Assembly: GCA_017625435.1 (NCBI GenBank)
Contig: JAGAKX010000033.1
Span: 1-64,000 of the forward strand
Length of the DNA: 64,000 nucleotides
Direction of reading: 5' to 3'
Source: Clostridia bacterium
Lineage (GTDB): Bacteria > Bacillota > Clostridia > Oscillospirales > Acutalibacteraceae
How positions within the stretch are numbered: the stretch's first letter is position 1; each line of letters opens with the position of its first letter. Below, in pieces: positions 7,543 through 17,914 of the stretch. A program made the position numbers and the translations under genes. The notes under the pieces were generated by a model. The model was not told the DNA's origin. It saw only the letters and a program-made list of their open reading frames with translations, and ran no database searches.

Positions 7543-8946
7543 TTATGCTCTGTGCCATTTTACACCCTGGGGAGTGTCTTCAAGAACAATGCCCATTTCG
7601 GTGAGCTTGTTTCTGATTTCGTCAGCTCTTGCCCAGTTCTTTTCTTTTCTGGCGGCTGTTCTTTCTTCGATAAGAGCCTCAATTTCAGCTGCATCACCGT
7701 CAGCCTCTTCGGTCTTTTCATTATATACAATACCGAGAATGCCTGCCAGCTCGTCGAAAATCTTTATGGCAGCTGTTATATCCTCAGCGGAAGCGTCTGC
7801 TGTCAGCACTTCCTTATTGATGTATCTTGTAAGGTCGAAAAGTGTGCCTATTGCATCTGCCGTGTTAAGGTCATCGTCCAGAGCGGTGCAGAACTTTTCC
7901 TTGAAGGAATCGAATTCTTTTGCAACAGATTCTGTTACGCTGCCCTTTGAAGAAGCTGTCTTAAGGTTAAAGTCAAGTGAATCTCTGCAGGTGTGAAGAC
8001 GTGTAAGGGAAGCCTTGCACTGCATAAGAGAATCGTAGGAATAGTTGATGGGGCTTCTGTAGTGGCAGGAAATCATAAGAAGTCTTATGGGCTCATAGCC
8101 GAACTGCTTTGCAACGTCACGCACCGTAAAGAAGTTGCCCTTAGATTTTGACATCTTTTCGTTGTCAACGGTAATGAAGCCGTTGTGCATCCAGTAGTTT
8201 GCAAACTGAACGCCGTTGCAGCACTCACTCTGTGCAATTTCGTTTTCGTGGTGGGGGAATACAAGGTCCTGACCGCCGCAATGGATATCAATTGTTTTGC
8301 CGAGATATCTTCTGCTCATAGCGGAGCATTCAATATGCCAACCGGGTCTGCCCTGACCCCAGGGAGATTCCCAATAGGGCTCACCGGGCTTTGATGCCTT
8401 CCAGAGGGCAAAGTCCATACTTTCCTTTTTCTTTTCGCCCACATTGATTCTTGCGCCTGCCATAAGGTCGTCAAGGGGCTGATGTGAAAGCTTGCCGTAT
8501 TCCTTGAACTTAAGGGGGCTGAAATAAACGTCGCCGCCTGCTTCATAAGCATAGCCCTTTTCCACAAGTGTTTCGATTATGGAAATGATTTCGTCAATGT
8601 TTTCTGTTGCCTTGGGGTGGATGCTTGCTTCTCTTACGTTAAGTCCCGAAGCATCAGTTTTGTATTCAGCAATATACTTTTCGGAAATTTCCGAGAAGGT
8701 TACGCCCTCTTCATTTGCACGGTTGATGATTTTGTCGTCAATATCCGTAAAATTCTGCACGAAGGTAACCTTGTTGCCCTTGTATTCAAGATAACGTCTT
8801 AAAACGTCAAAAACGCAGATGGGACGGGCATTGCCGATGTGAATGTAGTTATATACCGTGGGTCCGCAGGCATAAATTCTGAATTCACCCTCGTGAATGG
8901 GCTTTAAGTCTTCCTTGCGTCTTGTAAGTGTGTTATACACCTTCAT
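7543..8946 (-). CDS. cysS: Cysteinyl-tRNA synthetase
   Basis: A 467-residue class I synthetase that charges tRNA-Cys. Visible are CGPTVYNYIHIGNARP (about residues 28-43, holding the HIGH-type motif HIGN and the first zinc Cys), GWHIECSAM and FPHHENEIAQSE of the zinc site, and KMSKSKGNFF near 267-276. Length and C-terminal helical domain are normal. AAAGGAGAAG precedes the ATG. The gene overlaps the end of cysE by 14 nt, the usual Firmicute cysE-cysS arrangement that couples cysteine synthesis to its use in translation. Confidence 0.97.
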   Translation of the reverse strand: MKVYNTLTRRKEDLKPIHEGEFRIYACGPTVYNYIHIGNARPICVFDVLRRYLEYKGNKVTFVQNFTDIDDKIINRANEEGVTFSEISEKYIAEYKTDASGLNVREASIHPKATENIDEIISIIETLVEKGYAYEAGGDVYFSPLKFKEYGKLSHQPLDDLMAGARINVGEKKKESMDFALWKASKPGEPYWESPWGQGRPGWHIECSAMSRRYLGKTIDIHCGGQDLVFPHHENEIAQSECCNGVQFANYWMHNGFITVDNEKMSKSKGNFFTVRDVAKQFGYEPIRLLMISCHYRSPINYSYDSLMQCKASLTRLHTCRDSLDFNLKTASSKGSVTESVAKEFDSFKEKFCTALDDDLNTADAIGTLFDLTRYINKEVLTADASAEDITAAIKIFDELAGILGIVYNEKTEEADGDAAEIEALIEERTAARKEKNWARADEIRNKLTEMGIVLEDTPQGVKWHRA

Positions 8947-9592
8947 TTGTATCTTCTCCTTTTAACAGATGAAGCTCATTTTCGAGCTCATCTATGCGTT
9001 TATATAATTTTTCAAATTCCTGCATAACGGGGTCGGGGATGTGAACCTGATCAAGCATATCAACACGCTTGCCGTCACGTTTTACAACCCTTGCAGGTGC
9101 ACCGACTGCCGTGCAGTTTTCGGGGATTTCGTGAAGCACAAGGCTTCCTGCGGCAATTTTTGTATTGTCACCGATGGAAAAGGGACCGAGCACCTTTGCG
9201 CCTGCGCCTATCATAACACCTGAGCCTACGGTGGGATGTCGTTTGCCTACATCCTTACCTGTACCGCCGAGAGTCACTCCCTGGTAAAGTGTTACGTCAT
9301 CACCGATTACGGCTGTTTCGCCTATAACCACACCCGTGCCGTGGTCTATAAAAAGGCGTCTGCCGATTGTAGCACCCGGGTGGATTTCAATATTTGTCTT
9401 TCTTGCAGTTCTCTGTGAAATAAGCCTTGCAAAAAAGTGCATATTATGCTTATAGAACCAATGTGCTCTGCGGTGGGAACGGACAGCCTTAAGCCCCGGG
9501 TACAGAAGAAGAATTTCGAGTGCGGAGGTGGCAGCCGGGTCTCTGTCCTTTACACACTGTATATCCTCTTTAAGAAGCCGGAAATAATTCAT
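8933..9592 (-). CDS. cysE: Serine O-acetyltransferase
   Basis: A 219-residue enzyme making O-acetylserine from serine and acetyl-CoA, the first step of cysteine synthesis. Left-handed beta-helix hexapeptides are clear (IHPGATIGRRLFIDHGTGVV, GDDVTLYQGVTLGGTGKD, GVMIGAGAKVLGPFSIGD). The catalytic pair appears as DHGTG and KRHPTVG. I set the start at the ATG at 9592 (MNYFRLLKEDI), which has GGCGGTG at good spacing; a GTG 12 nt upstream is too close to that site. The C-terminus (about 45 residues after VVKRDGKR) is helical. First gene of the cysE-cysS pair; no T-box or S-box is visible upstream. Confidence 0.95.
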   Translation of the reverse strand: MNYFRLLKEDIQCVKDRDPAATSALEILLLYPGLKAVRSHRRAHWFYKHNMHFFARLISQRTARKTNIEIHPGATIGRRLFIDHGTGVVIGETAVIGDDVTLYQGVTLGGTGKDVGKRHPTVGSGVMIGAGAKVLGPFSIGDNTKIAAGSLVLHEIPENCTAVGAPARVVKRDGKRVDMLDQVHIPDPVMQEFEKLYKRIDELENELHLLKGEDTNEGV

Positions 9593-9700
9593 TTGTCTGT
9601 TCACCGCCTTTTGTTGAAGTAATAAATAGAAAATAAGAGTTAAAAGTGACCCTGTCGGAAGGACATTGCCCTTAACTTATATTGGCAGCTTGAATTTGCT

Positions 9701-11470
9701 TTACTGCTGTGGAGCGGGGTTTGTCATCAGGCTTTCAAGGAATTCCTGTACGGCATTGCCGCTTGTGTTCTGCTGTGTGTCTTCCGAGGTTTCCTCTTCA
9801 AGTGAGGTATATACAACGATTGTAACCTCTTTGCCTTCCGCAATAATCTCGTGGGCTGCAGGTATGGTTTCCGCTACGGTATTTCCCGTATGGGTGCCGT
9901 CGTTATGAATAAGTGATTTTTTGCAGGTAAGTCCCTGAGAAAGAATTATTCTTTCTGCTTCCTCAAAGGTAAGTCCCGTAACATCGGGAACGGGAAGATT
10001 CTTGGGCCCTGCGCTGATTGTAAGTGTAATGGTATCGCCCTTTGATGCAGTAGAGTTATAAGGAATGCTCTGGTCTATAACTATGCCTGCCTGCACGTCG
10101 TATCTGTGTTCCTGTACCGTTTTGAAAATGAAATACTCGGTATATGCAGGGTTCTGGATTATGTCCTGAATATATCCGCCCACAAAATAGGGAACGGTTA
10201 TCACGGTTGATTCGTTTGTGGTCTGCTCGTTTTCGCCGCCGCCGGCTATGTCAATGAGCTGAACGGATAAAAATCCGATAACACCCAAAAGTATTACAAG
10301 AATAATACAAAGAACCGTAATCTGAGTGTTCTTTTTCTTTGCAGTCTTCTTTTTTTCTTCTGCAATAATCTTTGCCTTCTGAGTCTCCTTTGCCGGTGCC
10401 TTGGGTGCGGCAGGAACGGAAAGCTTATCCACAAAAGGATTTTCCTTTGCTGCAGGTGCGGGCTTTGGGGCAGGGGGATTGTAATTGGGTGCCGATGCAC
10501 CTATGGCTCTTTGTGAAGCTGAAAGGTCGCTTCTGAGCTGCTCAATATTGTCGGTTCTGTCCTCGGGATAAATTGACATACCGTTTATAAGTGCATTTAT
10601 TACGTAAGCGGGAATCTGCTCCGCAAAGCGTGCGGGAATCATCATTCTGTCGTTTTCGGCTCTTTCTCTGGAATCAATGGGAAGAGAGCCTATAAGTGCG
10701 CGGTAAAGCACACAGCAGAAGGAGTATATGTCTGTTCGGGCATCTGCCTTTGCAGGGACGGAATACTGTTCAATGGGCGCATAGCCGTCAAAAATCTCTT
10801 CTTCGCCGAAGCCGCCCTTTGCTCTTACGTGCTCCGTGCAGAAATCGGTCAGCTTTAATCTTCCGTCCTTTGTGAAAATAAATGAAGCGGGATTTATGCC
10901 CTTATGGACAACACCCGAGGTGTGAAGCGTGCCGAGGGTTGAAAGTACCGGCATAAAGAGAATTCTTGCCTGCTCCCAGGTAATAAAGCCCTCTTCCGTG
11001 TCAAGAAGATAGTCTCTGAGTGTCACACTTTCGGATTCGTCATAAACCGCGTAAGCTGTGCCGTTGCACTGAAAAACATCGTTTACGGTAATAAGAGCCG
11101 TAACTCCTTTAAGACGCATAATTTTCTTCCAGAGGGAAATAAATGAATTAAGGTGTTGTGAATAAACCTTATCCATACCTTCCTTGGGAATTACGTTTAT
11201 AAGGTCAATATCCCTCTCGGCAGATCTTCCGGGGAAGAATTCCCTGACGGAAACTGCCTTTTCGAGCTTCATATCATAAGCGGCATAGGTAAATCCTTCG
11301 CCGTTTTTCTTATGTGCCTTAGCAATAAGATATCTCTGTGCTATTACGCTTTTTATAGGAAGAAGAGGGGAAAGCTGAATAATATCTTCTTCTTTGCCGC
11401 ATCGGGTACAAACTCCTGCTTCGTTTTTTGTACCGAGACACACCATACAAAGATTTGAAATATCAGTCAT
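9701..11470 (-). CDS. PASTA-domain Ser/Thr kinase-like membrane receptor, probably a pseudokinase
   Basis: A 589-residue protein with the architecture of a PrkC-type receptor. An N-terminal zinc ribbon (CMVCLGTKN...CTRCGKEE, residues 8-26) is followed by a kinase-like domain (about 45-320), a Pro/Ala/Lys-rich linker, one membrane helix (about 383-406), and two extracellular PASTA repeats (about 420-560, e.g. LPVPDVTGLTFEEAERII). Key catalytic residues are changed: the VAIK lysine is Arg (VSVREFF), the HRD loop reads HKGINPASF with no catalytic Asp or Asn, and DFG reads DFC. The APE-type segment GYAPIEQYS is kept. PASTA domains bind muropeptides, so this may be a non-catalytic cell-wall sensor. 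ATG at 11470 chosen because GGAG lies 9 nt upstream. Confidence 0.85.
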   Translation of the reverse strand: MTDISNLCMVCLGTKNEAGVCTRCGKEEDIIQLSPLLPIKSVIAQRYLIAKAHKKNGEGFTYAAYDMKLEKAVSVREFFPGRSAERDIDLINVIPKEGMDKVYSQHLNSFISLWKKIMRLKGVTALITVNDVFQCNGTAYAVYDESESVTLRDYLLDTEEGFITWEQARILFMPVLSTLGTLHTSGVVHKGINPASFIFTKDGRLKLTDFCTEHVRAKGGFGEEEIFDGYAPIEQYSVPAKADARTDIYSFCCVLYRALIGSLPIDSRERAENDRMMIPARFAEQIPAYVINALINGMSIYPEDRTDNIEQLRSDLSASQRAIGASAPNYNPPAPKPAPAAKENPFVDKLSVPAAPKAPAKETQKAKIIAEEKKKTAKKKNTQITVLCIILVILLGVIGFLSVQLIDIAGGGENEQTTNESTVITVPYFVGGYIQDIIQNPAYTEYFIFKTVQEHRYDVQAGIVIDQSIPYNSTASKGDTITLTISAGPKNLPVPDVTGLTFEEAERIILSQGLTCKKSLIHNDGTHTGNTVAETIPAAHEIIAEGKEVTIVVYTSLEEETSEDTQQNTSGNAVQEFLESLMTNPAPQQ

Positions 11471-11568
11471 TGGTTTCAACTCCGTATTAATTAAAATTAA
11501 GTCACATTACAGTTTACCATAAGTATATAATTATTACAAGTAAAAAATTAACATTATTACTCCGTAAG

Positions 11569-11586
11569 CCGTGAAAATTTTCACGG
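11569..11586. repeat. 18-bp perfect palindrome upstream of the heat-shock operon
   Basis: CCGTGAAAATTTTCACGG is perfectly self-complementary. It lies about 90 bp before the hrcA promoter and downstream of nothing on the plus strand. A half-CIRCE-like TTGGCACTC follows at 11600-11608. Role unknown: a regulator site or a remnant of an intergenic repeat. The remainder of 11471-11675 is AT-rich with no gene. Confidence 0.5.
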
Positions 11587-11675
11587 TACGGTACTTTAGT
11601 TGGCACTCGCCGTGGACGTCTGCTGCAAAATAAGGTTAATTTTTCAAAAAATTCAAAAAATTCTGTGAAATCCTA

Positions 11676-11704
11676 TTGACAAAAGTGAAGTCGGGATATA
11701 TATT
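11676..11704 (+). promoter_or_regulatory. Promoter of the hrcA-grpE-dnaK-dnaJ operon
   Basis: Consensus TTGACA (11676-11681), a 17-nt spacer, TATATT (11699-11704). The CIRCE operator starts 11 nt downstream, so HrcA bound there would block initiation. Confidence 0.8.
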
Positions 11705-11714
11705 ATAAATGTAG

Positions 11715-11741
11715 TTAGCACTCAGAGTATGAGAGTGCTAA
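11715..11741 (+). promoter_or_regulatory. CIRCE operator (HrcA binding site)
   Basis: TTAGCACTC (11715-11723), a 9-nt spacer, GAGTGCTAA (11733-11741): an exact match to the CIRCE consensus. It lies between the promoter and hrcA, so the operon is repressed by HrcA and released on heat shock or when GroE is titrated. Confidence 0.97.
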
Positions 11742-11763
11742 ACAAAAGAAGGAGGGCTTTTCG

Positions 11764-12789
11764 GTGGAACTTTCCGAGAGAAAGGAAAAAATCCTTTCTG
11801 CGATTATTGAAAGATTTATTACCACGGGTGAGCCCGTCGGTTCAAAGTTTCTTGTAGAGGTCCTGTCTTTTCCCGTGTCCTCTGCCACCGTCAGAAACGA
11901 AATGGCATATCTTTCCGATATGGGATATCTCAGTCAGCCTCATACCTCGGCAGGCCGTATTCCCTCCGATAAGGGCTACAGATATTATATTGATAAGCTT
12001 CTTATGAATTTCAGCCCCTCGGATGCGGATATTTTCAGAATTCTTTCCGCAATTGACCGTACGGACGGCGATGCGGTTGGAGTGCTTACACAGATATGCA
12101 GCGTACTGTCGGCGGTAACGGGTCTTACGGCGGTGGCGGTTACGCCCCACAGCGAAAGCTCCGTAATAACGGGAACTCAGGTAATTCCTTTAAGCATAAA
12201 AACCGCAATGGTTGTGGTAAAAACCACGGCAGGGGTTACAAAAAGCAGAATTGCAAAGCTTGACTGTGATATTGATTTTGAGCTTATTGAGCTTTTCCGC
12301 AATGTCACGGCAGCAAATTTCATAGGTACTCTTTCTTCGGAGTTTACAACGGCAAAGCTTCAGAGCACCCTTGCAAATCTCGGTGAAAAGTCCCTTGATA
12401 TTATGCCTCTTATTGTATCCTTCTTTGAAGCCGCCCTTGAGGCATCGGGTGCCGATGTAATCGTGTCCGGTCAGGAAGCGGTTCTCTCTTTCGAGGAGCT
12501 TGCCCCCTCTGGACTCGAAATTATCGGGCTTTTAAGAAACCGCGATGCGGCTGTAAGCCTTATGGATACGGATAAGGACAGCCCCGTAGAATTACAGATA
12601 GGTACGGAAAACGAGTTTTCCTGTCTCAGACGTGCGGCGGTAATAAAAGCTCCCTACAGCGTAGGCGAGGAGGCTTACGGTTCTATCGGTGTTATAGGTC
12701 CTACAAAAACAGATTATTCAAGAGTTTTACCTCTGGTGAAATACATCAGCGAAATAACGGGTGTTATTCTTGCTGAAATGACAGACTGA
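11764..12789 (+). CDS. hrcA: Heat-inducible transcription repressor HrcA
   Basis: A 341-residue repressor of heat-shock genes. The N-terminal winged helix is visible (RKEKILSAIIERFITTGEPV, then VSSATVRNEMAYLSDMGYLSQPHTSAGRIPSDKGY), followed by the GAF-like dimer domain. The start is GTG at 11764, with AAGGAGG 8 nt upstream. First gene of the hrcA-grpE-dnaK-dnaJ operon and autoregulated through the CIRCE site 22 nt before its start codon. Confidence 0.97.
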   Translation: MELSERKEKILSAIIERFITTGEPVGSKFLVEVLSFPVSSATVRNEMAYLSDMGYLSQPHTSAGRIPSDKGYRYYIDKLLMNFSPSDADIFRILSAIDRTDGDAVGVLTQICSVLSAVTGLTAVAVTPHSESSVITGTQVIPLSIKTAMVVVKTTAGVTKSRIAKLDCDIDFELIELFRNVTAANFIGTLSSEFTTAKLQSTLANLGEKSLDIMPLIVSFFEAALEASGADVIVSGQEAVLSFEELAPSGLEIIGLLRNRDAAVSLMDTDKDSPVELQIGTENEFSCLRRAAVIKAPYSVGEEAYGSIGVIGPTKTDYSRVLPLVKYISEITGVILAEMTD

Positions 12790-12810
12790 GAAAGGAAAGT
12801 ATCCCGGGCT

Positions 12811-15229
<2,419 letters not shown>

Positions 15230-15244
15230 TAACTGAATTTATCA

Positions 15245-15275
15245 GGCTGCGGAAGACACTCCGTTTTCCGCGGCC
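15245..15275 (+). other. Intercistronic hairpin between dnaK and dnaJ
   Basis: GGCTGCGGAA (15245-15254) pairs with TTCCGCGGCC (15266-15275), ten pairs including one G-U, with an 11-nt loop. No T-run follows, so it is more likely an mRNA processing or stability element that sets DnaJ below DnaK than a terminator. Confidence 0.5.
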
Positions 15276-15313
15276 GAATGTACTTAATCCGATATTGAAA
15301 AAGGATAAATGTT

Positions 15314-16480
15314 ATGGCAGATAAACGTGATTATTATGAGGTCTTAGGTGTCTCTAAGGGCGCTTCGGACGATGAAATAAAAAAAGCCTACAGAAAAATG
15401 GCAAAGCAGTACCATCCCGACCTTAATCCCGGAAATGCTGAAGCGGAAGCCAAGTTCAAGGAATGTAACGAGGCTTATGAGGTCCTGTCCGATGCCGACA
15501 AAAAGGCAAAATATGACCGTTTCGGACACGCAGGCGTTGACCCCAACTACGGGGCAGGTGCAGGCGGCGGCTTCGGTGGGGGCTTCGGCGGTATGGACTT
15601 TGATATGGGTGATATTTTCTCGTCCATTTTCGGCTCGGGCTTCGGCGGCGGCTTCGGCGGAGGTCAGCGACATAACCCCAACGCACCTCAGCGCGGCGGT
15701 GATATTCAGACAAATATCACAATTTCCTTTGAAGAAGCCGCAAAGGGCTGCAGAAAGACAGTTGAAGTCAACCGTGTGGAGGTCTGTGACGGTTGCTCGG
15801 GCTCCGGTGCAGCTCCCGGCTCTACCGCTCAGACGTGCTCGGCTTGTAACGGCTCAGGCTCCGTGACCACTCAGCAGAGAACAATTTTAGGCGTTATGCA
15901 GACACAGAAGCCCTGTCCCACCTGCGGCGGTAAGGGTACCATAATTCCCAATCCCTGCAGTAAGTGCCGCGGTCAGGGCAGAGTAAGAAGAGCTGCTAAG
16001 GTTGAAGTCAATATCCCTGCAGGTATTGATGACAGACAGGCAATTTCCGTGCGCTCTCAGGGTAATAAGGGTGTAAACGGCGGTCCTGCAGGCGACCTTC
16101 GTGTGGGTGTAAATGTCAGAAGCCATCCCTTCTTTGAAAGAGACGGCTATAACGTATGGTATCAGGCAAATATAAGCTATGTGCAGGCGGCTCTCGGCTG
16201 TGAGCTTATTGTTCCCACTCTTGACGGTGATGTGAAATATACCGTTCCCGCAGGCACACAGCCCGGTGACGTATTCAAGCTCAAGGACAGAGGCATCCAG
16301 AATCTCAACGGCAGATCCCGCGGTGATCAGCTTGTCCGTGTCGAGGTTGTTGTTCCCAAGAAGCTCAGCGACAGACAGAAGGAGCTTTTGAGACAGTTTG
16401 AAGCAGACCTTAATCCCGGAAACGTAAATTCCCTGAATGAAGACAAGGGCAAGGGCTTATTCGGTAAAAAGAAGAAATAA
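15314..16480 (+). CDS. dnaJ: Chaperone protein DnaJ (Hsp40)
   Basis: A 388-residue type I Hsp40 that delivers clients to DnaK and stimulates its ATPase. J-domain with HPD in QYHPDLNPG (about residues 33-41), a Gly/Phe-rich region (about 76-120), four zinc-binding repeats ([32 protein letters not shown], about 158-222), then the C-terminal beta domains. AAAAAGGATAAATGTT precedes the ATG. Last gene of the operon, ended by the stem-loop at 16489-16522. Confidence 0.98.
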   Translation: MADKRDYYEVLGVSKGASDDEIKKAYRKMAKQYHPDLNPGNAEAEAKFKECNEAYEVLSDADKKAKYDRFGHAGVDPNYGAGAGGGFGGGFGGMDFDMGDIFSSIFGSGFGGGFGGGQRHNPNAPQRGGDIQTNITISFEEAAKGCRKTVEVNRVEVCDGCSGSGAAPGSTAQTCSACNGSGSVTTQQRTILGVMQTQKPCPTCGGKGTIIPNPCSKCRGQGRVRRAAKVEVNIPAGIDDRQAISVRSQGNKGVNGGPAGDLRVGVNVRSHPFFERDGYNVWYQANISYVQAALGCELIVPTLDGDVKYTVPAGTQPGDVFKLKDRGIQNLNGRSRGDQLVRVEVVVPKKLSDRQKELLRQFEADLNPGNVNSLNEDKGKGLFGKKKK

Positions 16481-16488
16481 AAAAGACA

Positions 16489-16522
16489 AACACAGAACTC
16501 TTTTTGAGCTCTGTGTTTTTTT
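16489..16522. terminator. Bidirectional terminator dnaJ / AAA ATPase
   Basis: AACACAGA (16489-16496) pairs with TCTGTGTT (16510-16517), extended by CTC/GAG, with a run of T at 16516-16522. It separates the heat-shock operon from the convergent ATPase gene. Confidence 0.75.
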
Positions 16523-16523
16523 A

Positions 16524-17405
16524 TCAGAATCTGAAGCTGTTTTCGTCGAAAAATTCTTTATACACCCTTACACAGGGAAGCTGAGTCCATTTTGAGATTT
16601 TTACGGGATTTGAATCAATATCGTAAATCCGGGCGCTCTTAAGGGACAGGAGAAAAGGGGAGTGGGTGGAAATTATAAACTGACAGCCGTGGTGTCTTAC
16701 CGAATCCTCGAGAAAATATTTAAGCTCAAGCTGATTCCCGGGAGACAGACTGTTTTCGGGCTCATCAAGAATATAAAGAGCATTGTCGTGAATTGCATCA
16801 ACAAAAAGTGACAGTGCACTTTCGCCGTTCGAACGCTCAGAGACATTTCTCATAAGACGGGAGCGTATATACTGTGACTGGCTTATGGTCTTATCTCTTG
16901 CCTCACGGACCTGCTTCCAGCGGTCGTAATCGTCAATTCCGTGAAGGCGTGTGTCCGTTCCGCCGCTTCTCAGTTCTACCCATTCGTTTATGATTGAATC
17001 CCTTTTTGTGTCAATGCCACTATTTATTCTTCTGATATCAAGCACCCGTTCAAAAACGTCATCACTTGTAATAACACGGCTGTCGGGAGATATTCTTTCT
17101 TCAAGGGTAAACTTACAAAGCTCTGCATAGTCGTCAAAAAAATCGGTTCGGTTATAGGGTGAATCCCTCTTAATTTTAAGCTTTTCGGCAATGACGTTGA
17201 GAATTGTGCTTTTTCCGCTGCCGTTGTTTCCGCAGAAAATTGTAATTTCTCCGAATTCAAAGGTATCGGGAAATTTCCGTTCCGAAAACAGCCCGAAGGG
17301 ATATTTTGATGTGTAGCAGGTCAGCACATTTTTCCCGGTTTTAGGAAATAAATAAGCGAATTCCTCTTCATTCGTGGGAAAGCTGAATGTATCAAGGTAA
17401 ATCAT
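16524..17405 (-). CDS. AAA/SMC-type ATP-binding protein (predicted ATPase)
   Basis: A 293-residue stand-alone ABC-class ATPase. Walker A is GNNGSGKST (about residues 62-70), and Walker B is ALYILDEPENSLSPG near 205-219, followed by the H-loop region FIISTHSPFLLSLK. Start at the ATG at 17405 (MIYLDTFSFP) with GAGGTG 6 nt upstream. The family is common in Firmicutes as single genes and inside defence or repair modules (RecF/OLD-like). No partner nuclease lies next to it here, so its role is open. Convergent with dnaJ. Confidence 0.7.
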   Translation of the reverse strand: MIYLDTFSFPTNEEEFAYLFPKTGKNVLTCYTSKYPFGLFSERKFPDTFEFGEITIFCGNNGSGKSTILNVIAEKLKIKRDSPYNRTDFFDDYAELCKFTLEERISPDSRVITSDDVFERVLDIRRINSGIDTKRDSIINEWVELRSGGTDTRLHGIDDYDRWKQVREARDKTISQSQYIRSRLMRNVSERSNGESALSLFVDAIHDNALYILDEPENSLSPGNQLELKYFLEDSVRHHGCQFIISTHSPFLLSLKSARIYDIDSNPVKISKWTQLPCVRVYKEFFDENSFRF

Positions 17406-17528
17406 AAAAGCACCTCGCAATATTTTTCACTCTGCATTATATCATCCGAAAAGTCCCTTTTATGGTACAGACTTGATATAATGTCGTTTTTTTATGTGAA
17501 AATGCCAACAGCAGCGGTTTTTTTAATG

Positions 17529-17557
17529 TTGATTTTTTATTTCCAGTATGCTATATT
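17529..17557 (+). promoter_or_regulatory. Promoter of the T-box/metG transcript
   Basis: TTGATT (17529-17534), a 17-nt spacer, TATATT (17552-17557). The predicted start lies just before the T-box stem I. Confidence 0.6.
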
Positions 17558-17563
17558 ACATAC

Positions 17564-17858
17564 AATAGCTTTGACGAGAAAGAGTAAGCATCTGAAGCTT
17601 TTCAGAGAATCCCATCATCTTTTTGATGTGCTGTGAATGGGTAAAGTGAATTCTGCCGAATATGGTCTCCGAGCTGCGTACCGAGCATTATGTTAGGCTA
17701 CGCCGGGATCGCCCGTAACAGCGATAGAGTTTCGACAGATCATTTCCTGTCCGAACTTGATAAGGCTTGTTGTCGTGAGAAACAAGTGAATTAGGGTGGT
17801 AACACGTGAGTAATGCTCTCGTCCCTTGTACTTTGTATGGGGGTGAGAGCGTTTTTTT
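17564..17858 (+). promoter_or_regulatory. T-box riboswitch (tRNA-Met sensing) upstream of metG
   Basis: The conserved T-box sequence AGGGTGGTAACACG is at 17793-17806. Downstream, GCTCTC (17815-17820) pairs with GAGAGC (17845-17850) followed by seven T (17852-17858), giving the terminator; CGTCCCT within it can pair with the T-box to make the antiterminator. Stem I has its AGTAAGC element near 17585 and an apical CCCAT/ATGGG helix. On its 3' strand, CGAATATGG offers ATG (17662-17664) as specifier, matching the methionine synthetase gene that follows. Uncharged tRNA-Met should favour read-through. The ATG specifier is inferred, not proven by folding. Confidence 0.9.
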
Positions 17859-17914
17859 GTTTGTAAAACTAATTTACACGAATGTTACTGAACTAAAGAA
17901 ATGAGGAATTAAAC

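Noticed and set aside
17641..17655. TTC in GTGAATTCTG as a Phe specifier of the T-box
   Set aside because: This stretch pairs with CAGAGAAT in the apical helix; the later CGAATATGG fits the specifier loop and the metG gene.
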